The position numbers and the translations under genes were made by a program. Shown here one piece after another: positions 1 through 9,810 of a DNA stretch of 64,000 nucleotides (within the stretch, counting starts at the first letter, position 1; each line of letters opens with the position of its first letter). Below the pieces are notes generated by a model. The model had not been told where the DNA came from. It did no database searches and saw nothing but the letters and a program-made list of their open reading frames with translations. Location: the NCBI GenBank assembly GCA_004431415.1, contig QPMI01000182.1:92235-156234 (forward strand). Reading direction: 5' to 3'. Source of the DNA: Cyanophora paradoxa. Taxonomy: Eukaryota > Glaucocystophyceae > Cyanophorales > Cyanophoraceae.

Positions 1-770
1 CGTCAATCGACTCGCCGAGCTGGCCGCTCTTGAGGTGCTGCAGGACGGCGTAAAGCTCGTCGCCGTCAGCGGAACGTGCATGGGCCCCAGCTGCTGCCTC
101 GGCCGCGGAACGAGTGGCCGGGTCGGCGCGGTAGCAGGTGGACCACATGAACTCGTATATGGCCGTCGGCCCCACAATGTGCATTTGGGGGTTGAATCCC
201 TTGGTCGGCGCGGGCCGGGGCTGGTCGGGCAGCTCGTGCCCCAGCACCCAGGCAGCCATGCTGTTCACATACCCCGCAAGCAGGGATGCGACGAACTCCC
301 GGGGCGGCAACGGGGACCACGTGGGTCCGTGCTTCTGCACGCCCGGGCAGACAACCGGGTACTTCCGGTGCCCGCGGTCCTTCGGATCGACGAGCGGGCG
401 GGGCCGCTCGAATCCGAGCACGAACACGCGCCGAGGGAGGCGGTCGTACTGGCGACGCGCCTCGGAGGGCGGGGCGTGCTGCATGGCCACGTGGGCAGGA
501 CCAAGCGAGCAGCGCGTGGCATTCGTGCCGACGGGATCGCTCATGACATCGACGTTGTTCACGTCGAGCTCAGTGCTCACGTGCTTCTCGCCCGTCTGGA
601 TCGGGGTGCCTGGCAGGAGGCCGCGGACCCGGGCATCGGGCTGGGCGACGCCACGGATGCCGAAGCCCCTGCCGAAGCGGGGCTCGTGGAACACGACCAA
701 GCGCTGCCCACGCTTGGCGCGGTTGACCCGATGGGCGCCTCGAACGTGTGCGGGCGAGCGAGGTACGCAA
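1..770 (-). CDS. Partial ORF continuing off the left edge, retroelement-associated
   Basis: A minus-strand frame stays open from about 770 to the window edge. It is shifted by one base from the long ORF that precedes it (577-2085). Its codons give ordinary globular sequence, for example RLVVFHEPRFGRG, then VLGFERPRPLVDPKD and YVNSMAAWVLGHELPDQ. I recognise no family. The frame change falls near 720-770 and could be a sequencing or assembly error, a decay mutation, or a short intron. The position downstream of a gag-like gene suggests it belongs to the same element, but no protease, reverse transcriptase or integrase motif is visible before the window ends. Confidence 0.4.
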
Positions 771-2103
771 ACGCCTGGCGGCACGTGTGGTGCAGGGCGG
801 TGTTCAGCACCGAGTAGGCGCGCGTGATCGGCCCATCGAGGCGGTTTGCGGGAGTGGGCTCCGACGCGACCCACTGCATGATGGACTCGTCGAGCCCCAT
901 CATCGCCGCGACGTAGGGCAAGCCCTGAACGTCGGTGCCTTGCATGGACGTCGGTGCCGGTGGCACGGGCGGGCCATACAACATTACCGCGGCGGGGATG
1001 CCGCGGTTATGGCCCTCGACGTTTGCGATGAGCGTGGAGGCAAGGCAGTGCATGGCTGCATCAGCGTCGAGCGCGTTCGGGTGGAAACGCGTGACGACTG
1101 GGGCAGTCGCATTCACGCAGGGCGCGTCGGGCGGCCCGTTCTCGCCGAGGGTGAGCGGCACGAGCCGCGGAATAGCAGCCCACGGGTACTGCTCGGCCGT
1201 CGGATTGCGGGCCGGGCTACCGCCGAGCGGGTCGGGCAGCAGCACGCAGTACTTGTCGCAGTACCGGACGCGCTCGGGCGTGCCGTCGTACCACGTGCGG
1301 GCCCCAGCAGCAGGTGCCGCCGGCGTGGCCGTAGCAGTGGAGACCCCGGACGGTCCGGCGACAGGCGCAGCTGAGGAGCTGGCCATGGGCACGTCGCCCT
1401 CAGCGTCGCGATCGGCTTCGCTACGGCGGGCCTCGCCTTCCCAGTTGTCGAGCCACTGCACAAAGGGAAGGGAGCGAATTGGGGCGTTGCCGCCAATTCG
1501 GGCCTCGTGGATCTCGCCCAGCAGCCAATTAGCGCCTTCGACGACGGTGTCGTAGCAGCGGTAACTGGTGGCCAGCCACGAATCCGAGTCGTCCTTTGCG
1601 GCCTCGCGCTGGACGACCTCGGGAATTTCGAGGTTTGCCGGGTACGCCGGGGCGAGCGTACGGACGAGCTCCTCGCACCCCGGGTGCGAGGCGTTAACCA
1701 TGTCATAGAAATAGCTAACGTCGTCCGGCAGCTTCTGCTGCTCGCGCGGGACGAAGGGCGTGATGCCCGGTCCGGTGCGACCGCTGTCTAGGCAGGACAG
1801 CATCCAGCGCGCATGGCTGGGGACTGGGGCGACAACCTCAGAGAGGGTCGGGCCCGTGTTGGCGGAAGAGCGCCAGCGTCCCTCGACATAGTACGGGGGC
1901 AGGTGCGACACATGCAGCTCAAAGCGATCTATGAAGAACGCGTCCCAGTGAAGGGCATTCCACTGCGTGGTGTCGGCCGGCAGGTCCGGCAGCGGCACGA
2001 GCAAGCCGGCGCTGGAGGCGGCGAGCTCGAAGGAAGCGACAGCGCGCTTCAGCATGCGAATGTTCGCCGGGTGGCGGTTCGGCATGACGATTTCCAGCCG
2101 CTC
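577..2103 (-). CDS. Long ORF downstream of the gag-like gene, unknown function
   Basis: The open frame on the minus strand starts in sense codons before MPNRHPANIRMLKRAV. It appears joined to the preceding frame through a one-base slip in a run of C near 2,110: the two frames read WFHENPDRP and then QWERLEIVMPN across it. The protein of roughly 500 residues has a folded-looking N-terminal half (NALHWDAFFIDRFELHV, WLATSYRCYDTVVEGANW), a low-complexity Ala/Pro/Thr linker, then a second ordered part (YVAAMMGLDESIMQWV). No catalytic motif is recognised. Its neighbours make it part of the same broken minus-strand coding tract as the gag-like gene. Confidence 0.45.
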   Translation of the reverse strand, partial: ERLEIVMPNRHPANIRMLKRAVASFELAASSAGLLVPLPDLPADTTQWNALHWDAFFIDRFELHVSHLPPYYVEGRWRSSANTGPTLSEVVAPVPSHARWMLSCLDSGRTGPGITPFVPREQQKLPDDVSYFYDMVNASHPGCEELVRTLAPAYPANLEIPEVVQREAAKDDSDSWLATSYRCYDTVVEGANWLLGEIHEARIGGNAPIRSLPFVQWLDNWEGEARRSEADRDAEGDVPMASSSAAPVAGPSGVSTATATPAAPAAGARTWYDGTPERVRYCDKYCVLLPDPLGGSPARNPTAEQYPWAAIPRLVPLTLGENGPPDAPCVNATAPVVTRFHPNALDADAAMHCLASTLIANVEGHNRGIPAAVMLYGPPVPPAPTSMQGTDVQGLPYVAAMMGLDESIMQWVASEPTPANRLDGPITRAYSVLNTALHHTCRQAFAYLARPHTFEAPIGSTAPSVGSAWSCSTSPASAGASASVASPSPMPGSAASCQAPRSRRARST

Positions 2104-3022
2104 CCACTGGGGCGGTCGGGGTTCTCATGAAACCAGGCGAAGCGGCGCCAGGGCGGCTGGGCCGCTTCAGCTTCGAGCCAGGAGGCGAGCTCCGGGTCGG
2201 GAGCGATGTGCAGCGTGACCGGTTTTGAGCCGGCTGCAGGCCGCTGTTGGCGAGCCACATGTGCTCGACCTGAGTCGGCCAACGGCTAGAGGGCTGGGGC
2301 AGCCGATGAGCTCGAAGAGGTGGGCGTCAATGCCCGCACGGACAAAGAGCGCGTGCCGCATCCTCTCGCGCGTGTCGTCGTCGACGCCAGCGCTCTCATC
2401 GGACTCCATGGGGTCAGGAGAGGGCGTGCCGGGGCCTCTTCCGCTTCCCCTTCGCCCTCGGCCTCGGCATTTGCCGGCTTGGCGGGGCGGGCCGGCGGCT
2501 GGTGCCGCGGGTGCGAGCGGGCTTGGCGGCAGAGGTCGTTTCGTCGACCTTGCCCTTGCCGCGGCCACGGCGGCCGGCGGCGGCCTCACGCTCGGCGACC
2601 TCGCGAGCCATGCGGTCGCTGGTCTGGAGGTCGTCATCGAACTCATCCCAGACCGGACGGTGCGAGCGCTTGGCCGTGAAGCGGCGGCGTACCTCGCCCA
2701 GCATCAAGCGCACGCGGTCGCGCGGCTTTTCGAGCAGAGCAACGGCGCGGACGCCGGACTGCGAGATGCAGTAGCAAACCCAGGTGAAAATGCTACGGTG
2801 CATTTCACCCCAGCGGTTCGCGGCAGAGAACTCGCCGTGGAGGGCGTTCACGAGCCATGAGTACTCGCTCGAGTCACGGACGCCGCCAGGGAGCGGGCCA
2901 CGGCCCTCACGGGGGACAGTGCGGGATGCCAGCAGCTCAATGACATCGTAGTCACAGCACCGCCCGCGGCGAGTGATCGGGTAGGAGCGATCGTAGAACG
3001 CTTCAACACTCGGTCCAAGCAT
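2049..3022 (-). CDS. Broken ORF segment of the retroelement-like tract
   Basis: Coding sense on the minus strand passes through three frames here. The first (3022-2414) includes YDVIELLASRTVP, WLVNALHGEFSAANRWGEMH, FTWVCYCISQSG and a lysine/arginine-rich tail. The second covers about 2,430-2,290 (SAGVDDDTRERMRHALF, AHLFELIGCPSPLA). The third covers about 2,280-2,105 (LHIAPDPELASWLEAEA, PPWRRFAWFHENPDRP). The shifts fall in or beside G/C homopolymers. The whole looks like one protein interrupted by single-base indels rather than spliced exons, because no GT-AG pair fits the joins. No known domain is recognised. Confidence 0.4.
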
Positions 3023-3029
3023 GAGGGGG

Positions 3030-4330
3030 TCGGCATTCGGGAATTCCGGAACCGGAGCCCTTCGCCGGGGCCGACGGGCTGTCTACCACGACCGTGGGGG
3101 CGGCGTGATAGGTCCCCAGGCCCATGAGCCAGTCGGAGAACAGCAAGCTGCTGAACTCCGTGGGGCGGCGCAGGTCGAGGATCCTGGCCAGGCGGCGCAC
3201 GGCGACGCGGGGGAGCAACTTGATGGCCCGGAACCCTCAAGGTCTGAGCCGTGCTGCACCAGCTCGGACAGGTTCACGAGCGGCGGCTCCCCGGCCATGC
3301 AGCGAGCGCGGCGGCTGTTTTGCATGGCGATAACGCGCTCGGGGACGGTGCCCTTGGCGCGCGTGTCGAAGCACGTGGCTCCGGCAACCTCAGTCAGCCG
3401 CTCCGTGTATGTTTGGAACAGCGACAGTGGCGGGGCCACGTCCTTAGGGCTAATCCACGCGAAAAGGCTGCCCTTCTCGAATCCGAGTGCGCCCGGCAGC
3501 ACCGTAAGGGTCCGGAAACGGATTATGGCAAGCACAAGCTGCACGCAGTAAGCGTGGAAGTCGGAATCCTCGTCGAGGAGTTCGCGAGCCGCAGCGAGCG
3601 CTGTGCGCATGGCGTGGTAGCCCGTCACGGTACGGGAGACGTTCCCGTCGGGCGTAATGTCGAACCGCGGGTCGCCGTTTGGTTCGACCTGCAGGTGCTG
3701 GATCCCGGCCATTTCAGGCCGGCTGAGCGAGCAGGTACGCCGACGAAATGAGCAGGGATAGCAGCGGTAAACGCTCGCTGTCCGGCAGTGCGCTCGAGTC
3801 TGAGGCGAGGCCCCAGACGTTCGAGGCGGGCGCGTGCCGCTCCACGACAATAGCATGTCGTCCAAGCTTTCAGCGAGGCGACGTCGAGCTCATTGGGGTC
3901 GTCGGCCAAAGATCCTCAGGATCAGGGGCCGAGCCAATACCGAGCACTTGGTGACGGGGTGGCTGAGTTGGGCACCGCGGATTGCGAGCATCGCAATGCT
4001 CGAATCGGGGCCCTCCTGGAGGCGGTAATCGAGCTTGGCGATCGTCGCCGCAGCCTCGATCACGCAGGCGAGGGAGTGAGCCTCGGTGCGGTGAGCCAGG
4101 CGACCCAGCAGCAGGCGCTCGGGGCGCCGCAGGCCGCAGGCCCCAGGAACCGGTCAAGGGCTATGCTTTCGGGCCCTCCTGGGCGAGTTCGCGAACGAGC
4201 AGCGTCTGCTTCGCGTCGTCGAGGCCGTTCGTGAAGAGCAGCCCAATGGCGCGCTCTAGGTCACGGGGCTTGGCCGTCAAGTGGGCGTACCACTTTGTGA
4301 GCGGCATGAGCACCGGGCTCACGTAGCGGG
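3030..4330 (-). CDS. Broken ORF segment, helical protein between the nucleocapsid-like and downstream ORFs
   Basis: Minus-strand coding sense is spread over several frames. About 4,330-4,180 reads WYAHLTAKPRDLERAIGLLF and DAKQTLLVRELAQEG. About 4,130-3,900 reads LAHRTEAHSLACVIEAAATI. About 3,909-3,720 reads NELDVASLKAW. About 3,720-3,240 reads GYHAMRTALAAARELLDEDS, LVLAIIRFRTLTVLPGALGF and LFAWISPKDVAPPLSLFQTY. About 3,218-3,010 reads PRVAVRRLARILDLRRPTEF. I cannot assign a function. The repeated need to change frame in GC-rich homopolymers suggests sequence error or pseudogene decay of a single long reading frame. Confidence 0.4.
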
Positions 4331-5745
4331 GCAAGTAGGGCCCGCCTCGCGCTCGCCCTCTTTCTCCACGTCCGTGGCAGGCACGTGGTCATACGGCATG
4401 TAATCCAGTGCCCACGACTTCGTGGAGCACCGGGGTGGTGCCTGGGGCACGTCGCGGTCCGGAGAACCGAACGGCCCGAAATAGGCGGGCTTCGAGGTGT
4501 CGCTGGCGTAGGCGCGGAGCCCTGGCCAGGGTCGGAGCTCGGGGCGGACTCGGAGTCCGTGTCGAGCCGCTCGGCGTCGCTCTCCCCAAGCTCGGACTCC
4601 CCGGAGCCGTCCTCGCTGGCCGGGTTGGCGCAGCGGAGGTCCCGCTCGAACGCAGCCTCGCGAGTGGCATCGTCGAGGGCGCCAGCCGAGATGTCCGCCG
4701 CAGCGGCATCGAAGGCGGCCTGGTCGCGCGCCTTGGCGGCCATGGCGAGGGCGTCGGACGGCTGGCGGACCGCTGCAACGGCCGCAGCCTCGTCCGAGTC
4801 GGAATCCGTGCCCACGGGCATCACATGTACAGACAGCGACCGAATGGACGGGCCGCCCGGAGGGGCGCCGGCGTTCGGGTTGCCGCCTGCAGACGAGGAG
4901 CTGGCGCCACGCGCGCTCTCGTGCAGGGCGGCCTGCTGCTGCATCACTTGCAGGTGCTGGAAGAATGCAGCCATGGCGGCCGAGTTCGGCGAGTCAGAGC
5001 GGGGCTCGTTCTCGGCGCGAACTTGGTTGAACCGGGGCCGCTGCCCGCGGTTCATGTCCTGGCCGTAGCCCCGGCCGCGTCCGCCGCGGCCCTGTGACTC
5101 AGCGTCCGGGCAGTCCCGGCGGATGTGGTCCAGAGACCCGCAGGTCCAGCAGCCCGGCTCACGGTCGTCCTGGGCGCTCTTCTCCTTGCCCTTCCCAGCG
5201 GGCGCTGGTTCGGGCCGGAGGCAGGGGCGCGGGTGGCGCCGCCCGGCTGTAGCCGCCGCCGCGGTCCGGCCGAAGCCGCCGCGGTCGTTGCGGTAGCCGC
5301 CGCGGGCGTACGGCTCCTGGCGGTGCCCGCCGCGGTGCGAGAACCCGCCGCGGGTCGGGCCGGGCTCGCTGCGCTCATCGGCGGCATCCTCCTCGCGCGC
5401 CGGCCGATCGCGGCGCCGCGCGCGCTTATCCGCAATCCCTTTCACCCACTCGGAGTATGGGATATTGGGGAAGGGGGCCGTGCCCCACACGCAGTTCCAC
5501 GTAAAGTGGCAGCGGTCGAGGGCCGGCATCTCCACGTGCATGCACAGGGGGCATGGGGACGTGGTCGTGCTCGGGTACCCCAGGCGCTCCTCGTCGGGGT
5601 GCCGGCGACCCGCGACGGCGCGCCCTGCGGAGCCTTCGTGCCCGGGGCCGCATTGACGGACTTGACGGGCACGGCCTCGATGGGCTCGTCGCCGTCGTCG
5701 TCGCTGGCGGCGGCCGCTACCGGCGCCAGCTTGCGCACGCGGGCT
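4330..5745 (-). CDS. Nucleocapsid-like segment with CCHC zinc knuckle
   Basis: The minus-strand frame following the capsid-like ORF encodes a Cys-rich patch near 5,505-5,560 (CPLCMHVEMPALDRCHF), then a long Gly/Arg-rich RGG-type region. At about 5,111-5,152 lies a canonical C-x2-C-x4-H-x4-C knuckle with the sequence CWTCGSLDHIRRDC. Downstream comes an acidic Ser/Asp/Glu-rich stretch. CCHC knuckles next to RGG-rich tails are typical of retroelement Gag nucleocapsid, where they bind RNA. The frame slips by one base relative to the upstream ORF near 5,740 and again near 4,470. An RNA-binding host protein remains possible, but the upstream capsid-like helical ORF favours Gag. Confidence 0.6.
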
Positions 5746-6718
5746 TCTTAGCCTCCGGCGCCTCGAGTGCGGCCGTGGCCGTGGGGGGCAGCACGGTGCG
5801 GCAGCCGTGCGTCTTGCACGCTGCGACGAAGATTTCGTCGAGCTGGAGCGGCGACAGGGCGCCGTCCTGTGCAAGGATGCGCTGCTGCAGCGCGGCGAGG
5901 AACGCGCGCAGAGTGCGCTCGTTCGCCTGGGCGAACCCGGCCATCCGAACATCGAGGTTCTGATATTCCGGGTCCTCGCTCGTCGAGCGGGCCTCGAGCG
6001 CAGTGCGCAGACACTCCGCATAGTACACGGCGAGGCGCTGGCCCTGGGGCAGCGTGTGCTGCACTAGGGGCATGAACCAGTCATGCCATGAGCGCGGGTC
6101 CTCGCCCGTGTAGGGCTCAGTGAGAGCCCGGCGGGCCGCGTGCGGGCGCGTCTCATGAATCCATGCCGTGATCGTTGCGAGGAGCCCGGGGGCACGCAAG
6201 TACGAGTCACGCACGGCCACGATAGTGGCATGATCGCGCGCGCAGCTCTGCTGCAGCGCCAAGATTGCAGCCTCATCCTCGGCAGTCCGCAGATCAGCCG
6301 GGACAAGTCCGAGACGAGCGAGCAGGGCGCGGTCACGCTCCAGGCCAGCAATAGAGGCCTCATAGAGGTCGCGCTTACGCTCAATCTCGGCGCGGAGGGC
6401 GCCGGGGCGGATGCGCCCGACGATCACTCCGGCAAGCGCCTCAGACTTAGTATACTCCTGGCCGCCGGCAGTGTCCGGGCCAAAGAGATACTTCGTCGGC
6501 TGAGCCGACTGGAAGTTCCGGACATCCTTCCGGAACCGGTCACCGTCGGCGAGGCGCGGCTTCGCGGGGAGGAAGGCGATCCGCGCGGGATCATCCTCCG
6601 CCGCAGCGGCGGTGCCAGCGAGCTGCACAGCAAGTTCGGCCTTCGCAGGCTCAACGTGCGCAAGTGCGGACAGCTGGCTACGGACTTCAGAACTGATCAG
6701 TTCAGAAGTGTTCGACAT
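5717..6718 (-). CDS. Gag/capsid-like protein, N-terminal part
   Basis: ATG at 6,718 is chosen: it opens MSNTSELISSEVRSQLSAL, whereas the reading frame upstream of it is poor. The product of about 330 residues is mostly alpha-helical with heptad-like stretches (ALRAEIERKRDLYEASIAGL). It has the layout of a retrotransposon capsid region: a tryptophan segment near the middle (GEDPRSWHDWFMPLVQHTLP), then a helix-rich second half (QANERTLRAFLAALQQRIL). A nucleocapsid-like CCHC segment follows in a shifted frame. The assignment rests on this order and on composition, not on a diagnostic motif; a helical host protein is the alternative. No LTR can be recognised between 6,718 and 7,480. Confidence 0.5.
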   Translation of the reverse strand: MSNTSELISSEVRSQLSALAHVEPAKAELAVQLAGTAAAAEDDPARIAFLPAKPRLADGDRFRKDVRNFQSAQPTKYLFGPDTAGGQEYTKSEALAGVIVGRIRPGALRAEIERKRDLYEASIAGLERDRALLARLGLVPADLRTAEDEAAILALQQSCARDHATIVAVRDSYLRAPGLLATITAWIHETRPHAARRALTEPYTGEDPRSWHDWFMPLVQHTLPQGQRLAVYYAECLRTALEARSTSEDPEYQNLDVRMAGFAQANERTLRAFLAALQQRILAQDGALSPLQLDEIFVAACKTHGCRTVLPPTATAALEAPEAKKPACASWRR

Positions 6719-7484
6719 ATTGCTCTCTTTGCAGCGTATAGCCACGAGAACAGAATGCCAGGGCACAAGATTTGAGCTGCAGCGCACTGCAGATCCGGGA
6801 CACGGTCTTCTCGTGGCGTGCGAGAACCGACTCAGGGACACTCAGAGAACTGCCGCTGGCAGACTCCGGGGCACAGTGTGCGACGCGAAGCGTGCAACCG
6901 GCGAAGGGACACAGACAATGATTGAGACTCTCGCGAGAGCTCGTGCGTGCGCTTCGGTCTGGGGATGCACCGAAGCCCGCGAGGGACACTAGAGTCACTT
7001 CCGAAGCACAATCAGCCCGCCCAGAGGCGACGCGGCCGAAGTGTGCAGCGTAGCACGCCACAAGTGGCGGTCGCCCGGAAAGCTCGTCCCAGATCTCTTT
7101 AAGCTTATGCGAGGCGGCGCGGCGAGGCGCGCGGCGCGGGCAGAGCCTGGAAGTCCAGCGACCCTTGAAGGTTCGATTCCGGCAGAATGGCGCCTGTCGC
7201 GTGCGAGATTAGTGTGTCTAATCGTGCGCGCGGGAAGCCCGTGCGGAGTGCAAGCTCGGCAGGGCGGGGTTTGGCGAGTGCTGCTGCTGTTAGCCACCGG
7301 GATGGTAGACTGAGGGTGTACCCGTCCAGCTACGGCGTACCCCGACACACGCATACAAGTGACCGCGGCGCTCTAACTAGCCTAGGCGCCGTCGATCTAG
7401 CAGCACGAAGGCTGCGCACATCATCTAGAACCCTAGCGGCTCACAAACGAGCATCCGCTATAATGTCGGATGCGACAATGTGTT
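6719..7484. other. Intergenic stretch
   Basis: No gene is seen. This is the upstream region of the gag-like ORF and would be expected to hold its promoter or LTR, but no TATA box or repeat partner inside the window is evident. A GGTTCGATTCC motif near 7,165 resembles a tRNA B box but has no matching A box or foldable arms around it. Confidence 0.5.
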
Positions 7485-8030
7485 CAACGGTTCGACGTTT
7501 ATGCACGAACTTGTAATTAAGTTGTAATTATATATTTTTTTTTGGTGAATTACCGGCCACAGTTTCTCGCCTCCGGCGGCGCTCACTTTGCGTACCCCCC
7601 CGCCGCCCTCTCGCTACCCCCCAAATCCCATTGGAGGCGATGGGCCCGGGGGACCGCATCGCCGAATGGGGCCCGCGGGGACCCAGAGGGTTGCGGGGGT
7701 TGCGGGGGGGCGCGGGGACGAGGGCCGGCCCGCGGGGGGGCGGAGGGGGGGAGAGGGGGCGGGCGGGTCCCTCTCGTCAGCGGGGCCGGGGGCGGGCCCT
7801 TGTGCTGAGCGAGGCCGGGGGGCGGCCCTTGTGCGTACCCGGGCCGGGAGGGGGCCCTTCTCGTCAGCGGGGCCGGGGGCGGTCCTTCTGGGCCCTTCTG
7901 GGGGTTTCCGCGCTTACAACCCCGTCCGTCGTACCCAGCGGTGTCAGCGGCGTGCGTGCGGCCCTGCTGGAGCCCTTCTAGAGCCCGAGCCCACCCCCTG
8001 CCGCCGCCGGGGTGCGAGAGAGGGGGGAGG
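7485..8030 (+). repeat. Left long imperfect inverted repeat of a 4-kb element
   Basis: This segment matches the reverse complement of about 11,053-11,475. Matching landmarks, outside to inside, are CAACGGTT near 7,485 and 11,475; TCACTTTGCG at 7,583-7,592 and its complement at 11,393-11,402; CATTGGAGGCGATGG at 7,629 against CATTGGCGGCGATGG on the other arm; GAATGG plus CCCGCGG shortly after; and the GGCGGCGGCAGGGGGT block near 8,000 and 11,060. Identity is imperfect with indels, and the outer edge is uncertain because the flanks are AT-rich and no clear target duplication was found. Confidence 0.6.
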
Positions 8031-8060
8031 GGGGCAATTTGTATTCAGACAGAGGAGCAA

Positions 8061-8354
8061 TCACAGGTCGCTAAAGTCGCCGCCCCGAGCATCCACCCGG
8101 CCTGACATCAGAGAGATAGGGAGCCGCTCGGCATACCAGGTGCCTAGCATAGCATCGATCAGGGGCAGTATCTCCTGTGAGAGGTTCGAGTAGACGTACT
8201 GTAGGTTCTGGTGGACGCTCCTGCCCACCGGATCCTTAGCCCATGCGATCGGGGCCGCTGCATTCCATACACTCGTGACCAGCAGATCCAGGCGCTCCAG
8301 CAAGTGCCGGTGCTCGGCGTCCGTCAGTTGGCGCGGGGCATGGATGGGAGGCAT
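8061..8354 (-). CDS. Small 97-residue helical protein, third ORF of the inverted-repeat element
   Basis: Intronless ORF with ATG at 8,354 and stop at 8,061. The product begins MPPIHAPRQLTDAEHRHLLE and is predicted to be helical, with an amphipathic centre (LDLLVTSVWNAAAPIAW, QNLQYVYSNLSQEILPLIDA). No known family is recognised. It lies in the same orientation as the two upstream ORFs, and its stop sits just inside the left inverted repeat. A GC-rich block immediately after the stop (about 7,985-8,030) is repeated after the stop of the next ORF (about 8,497-8,530), suggesting a shared 3'-end signal. The absence of introns sets it apart from host genes nearby. Confidence 0.6.
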   Translation of the reverse strand: MPPIHAPRQLTDAEHRHLLERLDLLVTSVWNAAAPIAWAKDPVGRSVHQNLQYVYSNLSQEILPLIDAMLGTWYAERLPISLMSGRVDARGGDFSDL

Positions 8355-8496
8355 TGGCTCACACGAAATGGGGCGTATTACGTAGCGCGCAGGGGGAACG
8401 CACTTAAGGTCGGGCGGGCCCCTTTCCGGACTTGGCGGGTCGCGGCGGTCTTCCGGAGCCCCCCTCCTTGACCTGAGCCCTACCCCCTAGGCCCGA

Positions 8497-8535
8497 GCCC
8501 ACCCCCTGCCGCCGACGAAGTGCGAGAGAAAGGGG
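8497..8535 (-). repeat. Repeated 3'-end block between ORFs
   Basis: On the minus strand this block, TCTCTCGCAC followed by GGCGGCAGGGGGTGGGCTCG, recurs at about 7,985-8,030, each time just downstream of an ORF stop (8,563 and 8,061). A third, inverted copy lies inside the right repeat near 11,053-11,076. The location suggests a transcript 3'-end or terminator element, or a recombination site; the sequence alone cannot decide. Confidence 0.5.
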
Positions 8536-8562
8536 CGCAAAAGGGCTCTGAATTCGATACAT

Positions 8563-9225
8563 CTACAGGCGGCGGCGGCGGAGGCGGCTGCCCTCTACGG
8601 AGAGCGAGTCGGGGGTGCCAGCGGGGAAGGTGACGGAGGCCTTCCGCTTCTGCGACCACCAGCCCTTGAGCGCGCTCTTGGTGGGCGACGACTCCTTGAG
8701 CGCCTTCTTGCCCGCCTTGGCCGCCTTCCTGGCCACCTTCTTCGCCGCCTTCTCGTCCTCCGACTCGGGCTCCGAGTTCTCCGACTCGGGCTCCGACTCG
8801 GGCTCGGGCTCGGGCTCGGGCGACTCGATCTGTAGGGGTACGGGCTCAGAGGGGGGCACGAGGGTAGAGGCAAAGGGGCTCACCTCAGGGTCGGCCATGG
8901 GGGCGGGGGGCGAAGCGGGCGAAGCGGGCGGGCTGAGCTCCTTCTCCATCTTGACGACGATCGAGGCGGCCTCGGCGGCGGTCACGATGGCCTCGACCTC
9001 CTCGACGAGGGCGGGGCGCCTCCCGTCGACGAAGGCAAAGGTGGCCTGCCGCGCCTCCTCGGTCATCTCGCCGAGCTCCTTCCTGACCGCTTCGATCGTC
9101 GCGGCCCGGTGGGGGCAGCGGAACTGGAGCCAGGCCATGTAGAGCTGTGCAGGGGCTCGCGTGAGATGGAGGCAAGGGCTTGCGTGAGACAGAGGGAAAC
9201 GGCGGACCTCGGCGTTCTCCTTCAT
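8563..9225 (-). CDS. Acidic/basic charged protein, second ORF of the inverted-repeat element
   Basis: ORF with ATG at 9,225; the frame remains open upstream to a stop near 9,335. The N-terminal half is helical (AVRKELGEMTEEARQATFAF, ALVEEVEAIVTAAEAAS). It is followed by a Pro-rich linker, an acidic Pro/Glu/Ser repeat and a lysine/alanine-rich histone-tail-like segment (KKVARKAAKAGKKALK), ending GWWSQKRK and an arginine-rich C-terminus. A stretch from GTCCGC to CACAG near the start could be a small in-frame intron, which would join MKENAE to LYMAWLQF. The charge pattern suggests a nucleic-acid- or chromatin-binding protein, but no family is recognised. It is co-oriented with the HNH-like ORF. 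Confidence 0.6.
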   Translation of the reverse strand: MKENAEVRRFPLSHASPCLHLTRAPAQLYMAWLQFRCPHRAATIEAVRKELGEMTEEARQATFAFVDGRRPALVEEVEAIVTAAEAASIVVKMEKELSPPASPASPPAPMADPEVSPFASTLVPPSEPVPLQIESPEPEPEPESEPESENSEPESEDEKAAKKVARKAAKAGKKALKESSPTKSALKGWWSQKRKASVTFPAGTPDSLSVEGSRLRRRRL

Positions 9226-9810
9226 GTCGCAGGGCGGCTCCTTCTCGAAGGGAAACTCCGGATCGATTCCGGGGCCGGAGGGGATAAGGGAGGCAGAGGA
9301 GGCAGAGGTCTTTCCGGGGTTCTGACCTATCTAAATAATCACGTACCCCCCTGCACGTGACTCACCTGCACGTGACCGTCCTTTTTCGGTCTCCGCCGGT
9401 TCGCGCGGGTCGGTGCGTGACGTCACTCCCCGTCACCGATCGGCAACCGGGGTACCGCTGCTGCTACTTCGACGGGTCCGGTGGCGGTGTGCGGCACGAA
9501 CCGTGACGGGGTGCGAGTTCGGCAGCCGTGACGCACGCGAGACCCTGCAAAATCGCGGGCGGTTAGTCTGTAGGGTGCGCGCGGCAGGGTAGCGACCTGT
9601 GCCGACCCCCCAACGTCAGTGCGGACCCGTACCCCCCCGGGTAATGGGGGGGCGTGAATGCGGAATTCACCCACCCCGAGCCGCGAATCGCAAACCCTGG
9701 CCCTGTAGCGGGTGGTGCTCGCGAGCCTAATCCCGCTCGAATGTCGGCGGCGGCACGTGGTCAGGCAGGGGGTGCGATTGAATGGTGTACAGGCGACCTA
9801 CCTAGGCGGC

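Noticed and set aside
7150-7200. tRNA gene suggested by GGTTCGATTCC
   Set aside because: Only a B-box-like word; no A box at proper distance and no cloverleaf pairing.
9235-9330. 2A-like ribosome-skipping peptide (QNPGK) upstream of the charged ORF
   Set aside because: It lacks the required DxExNPGP core and has no upstream ORF in frame.
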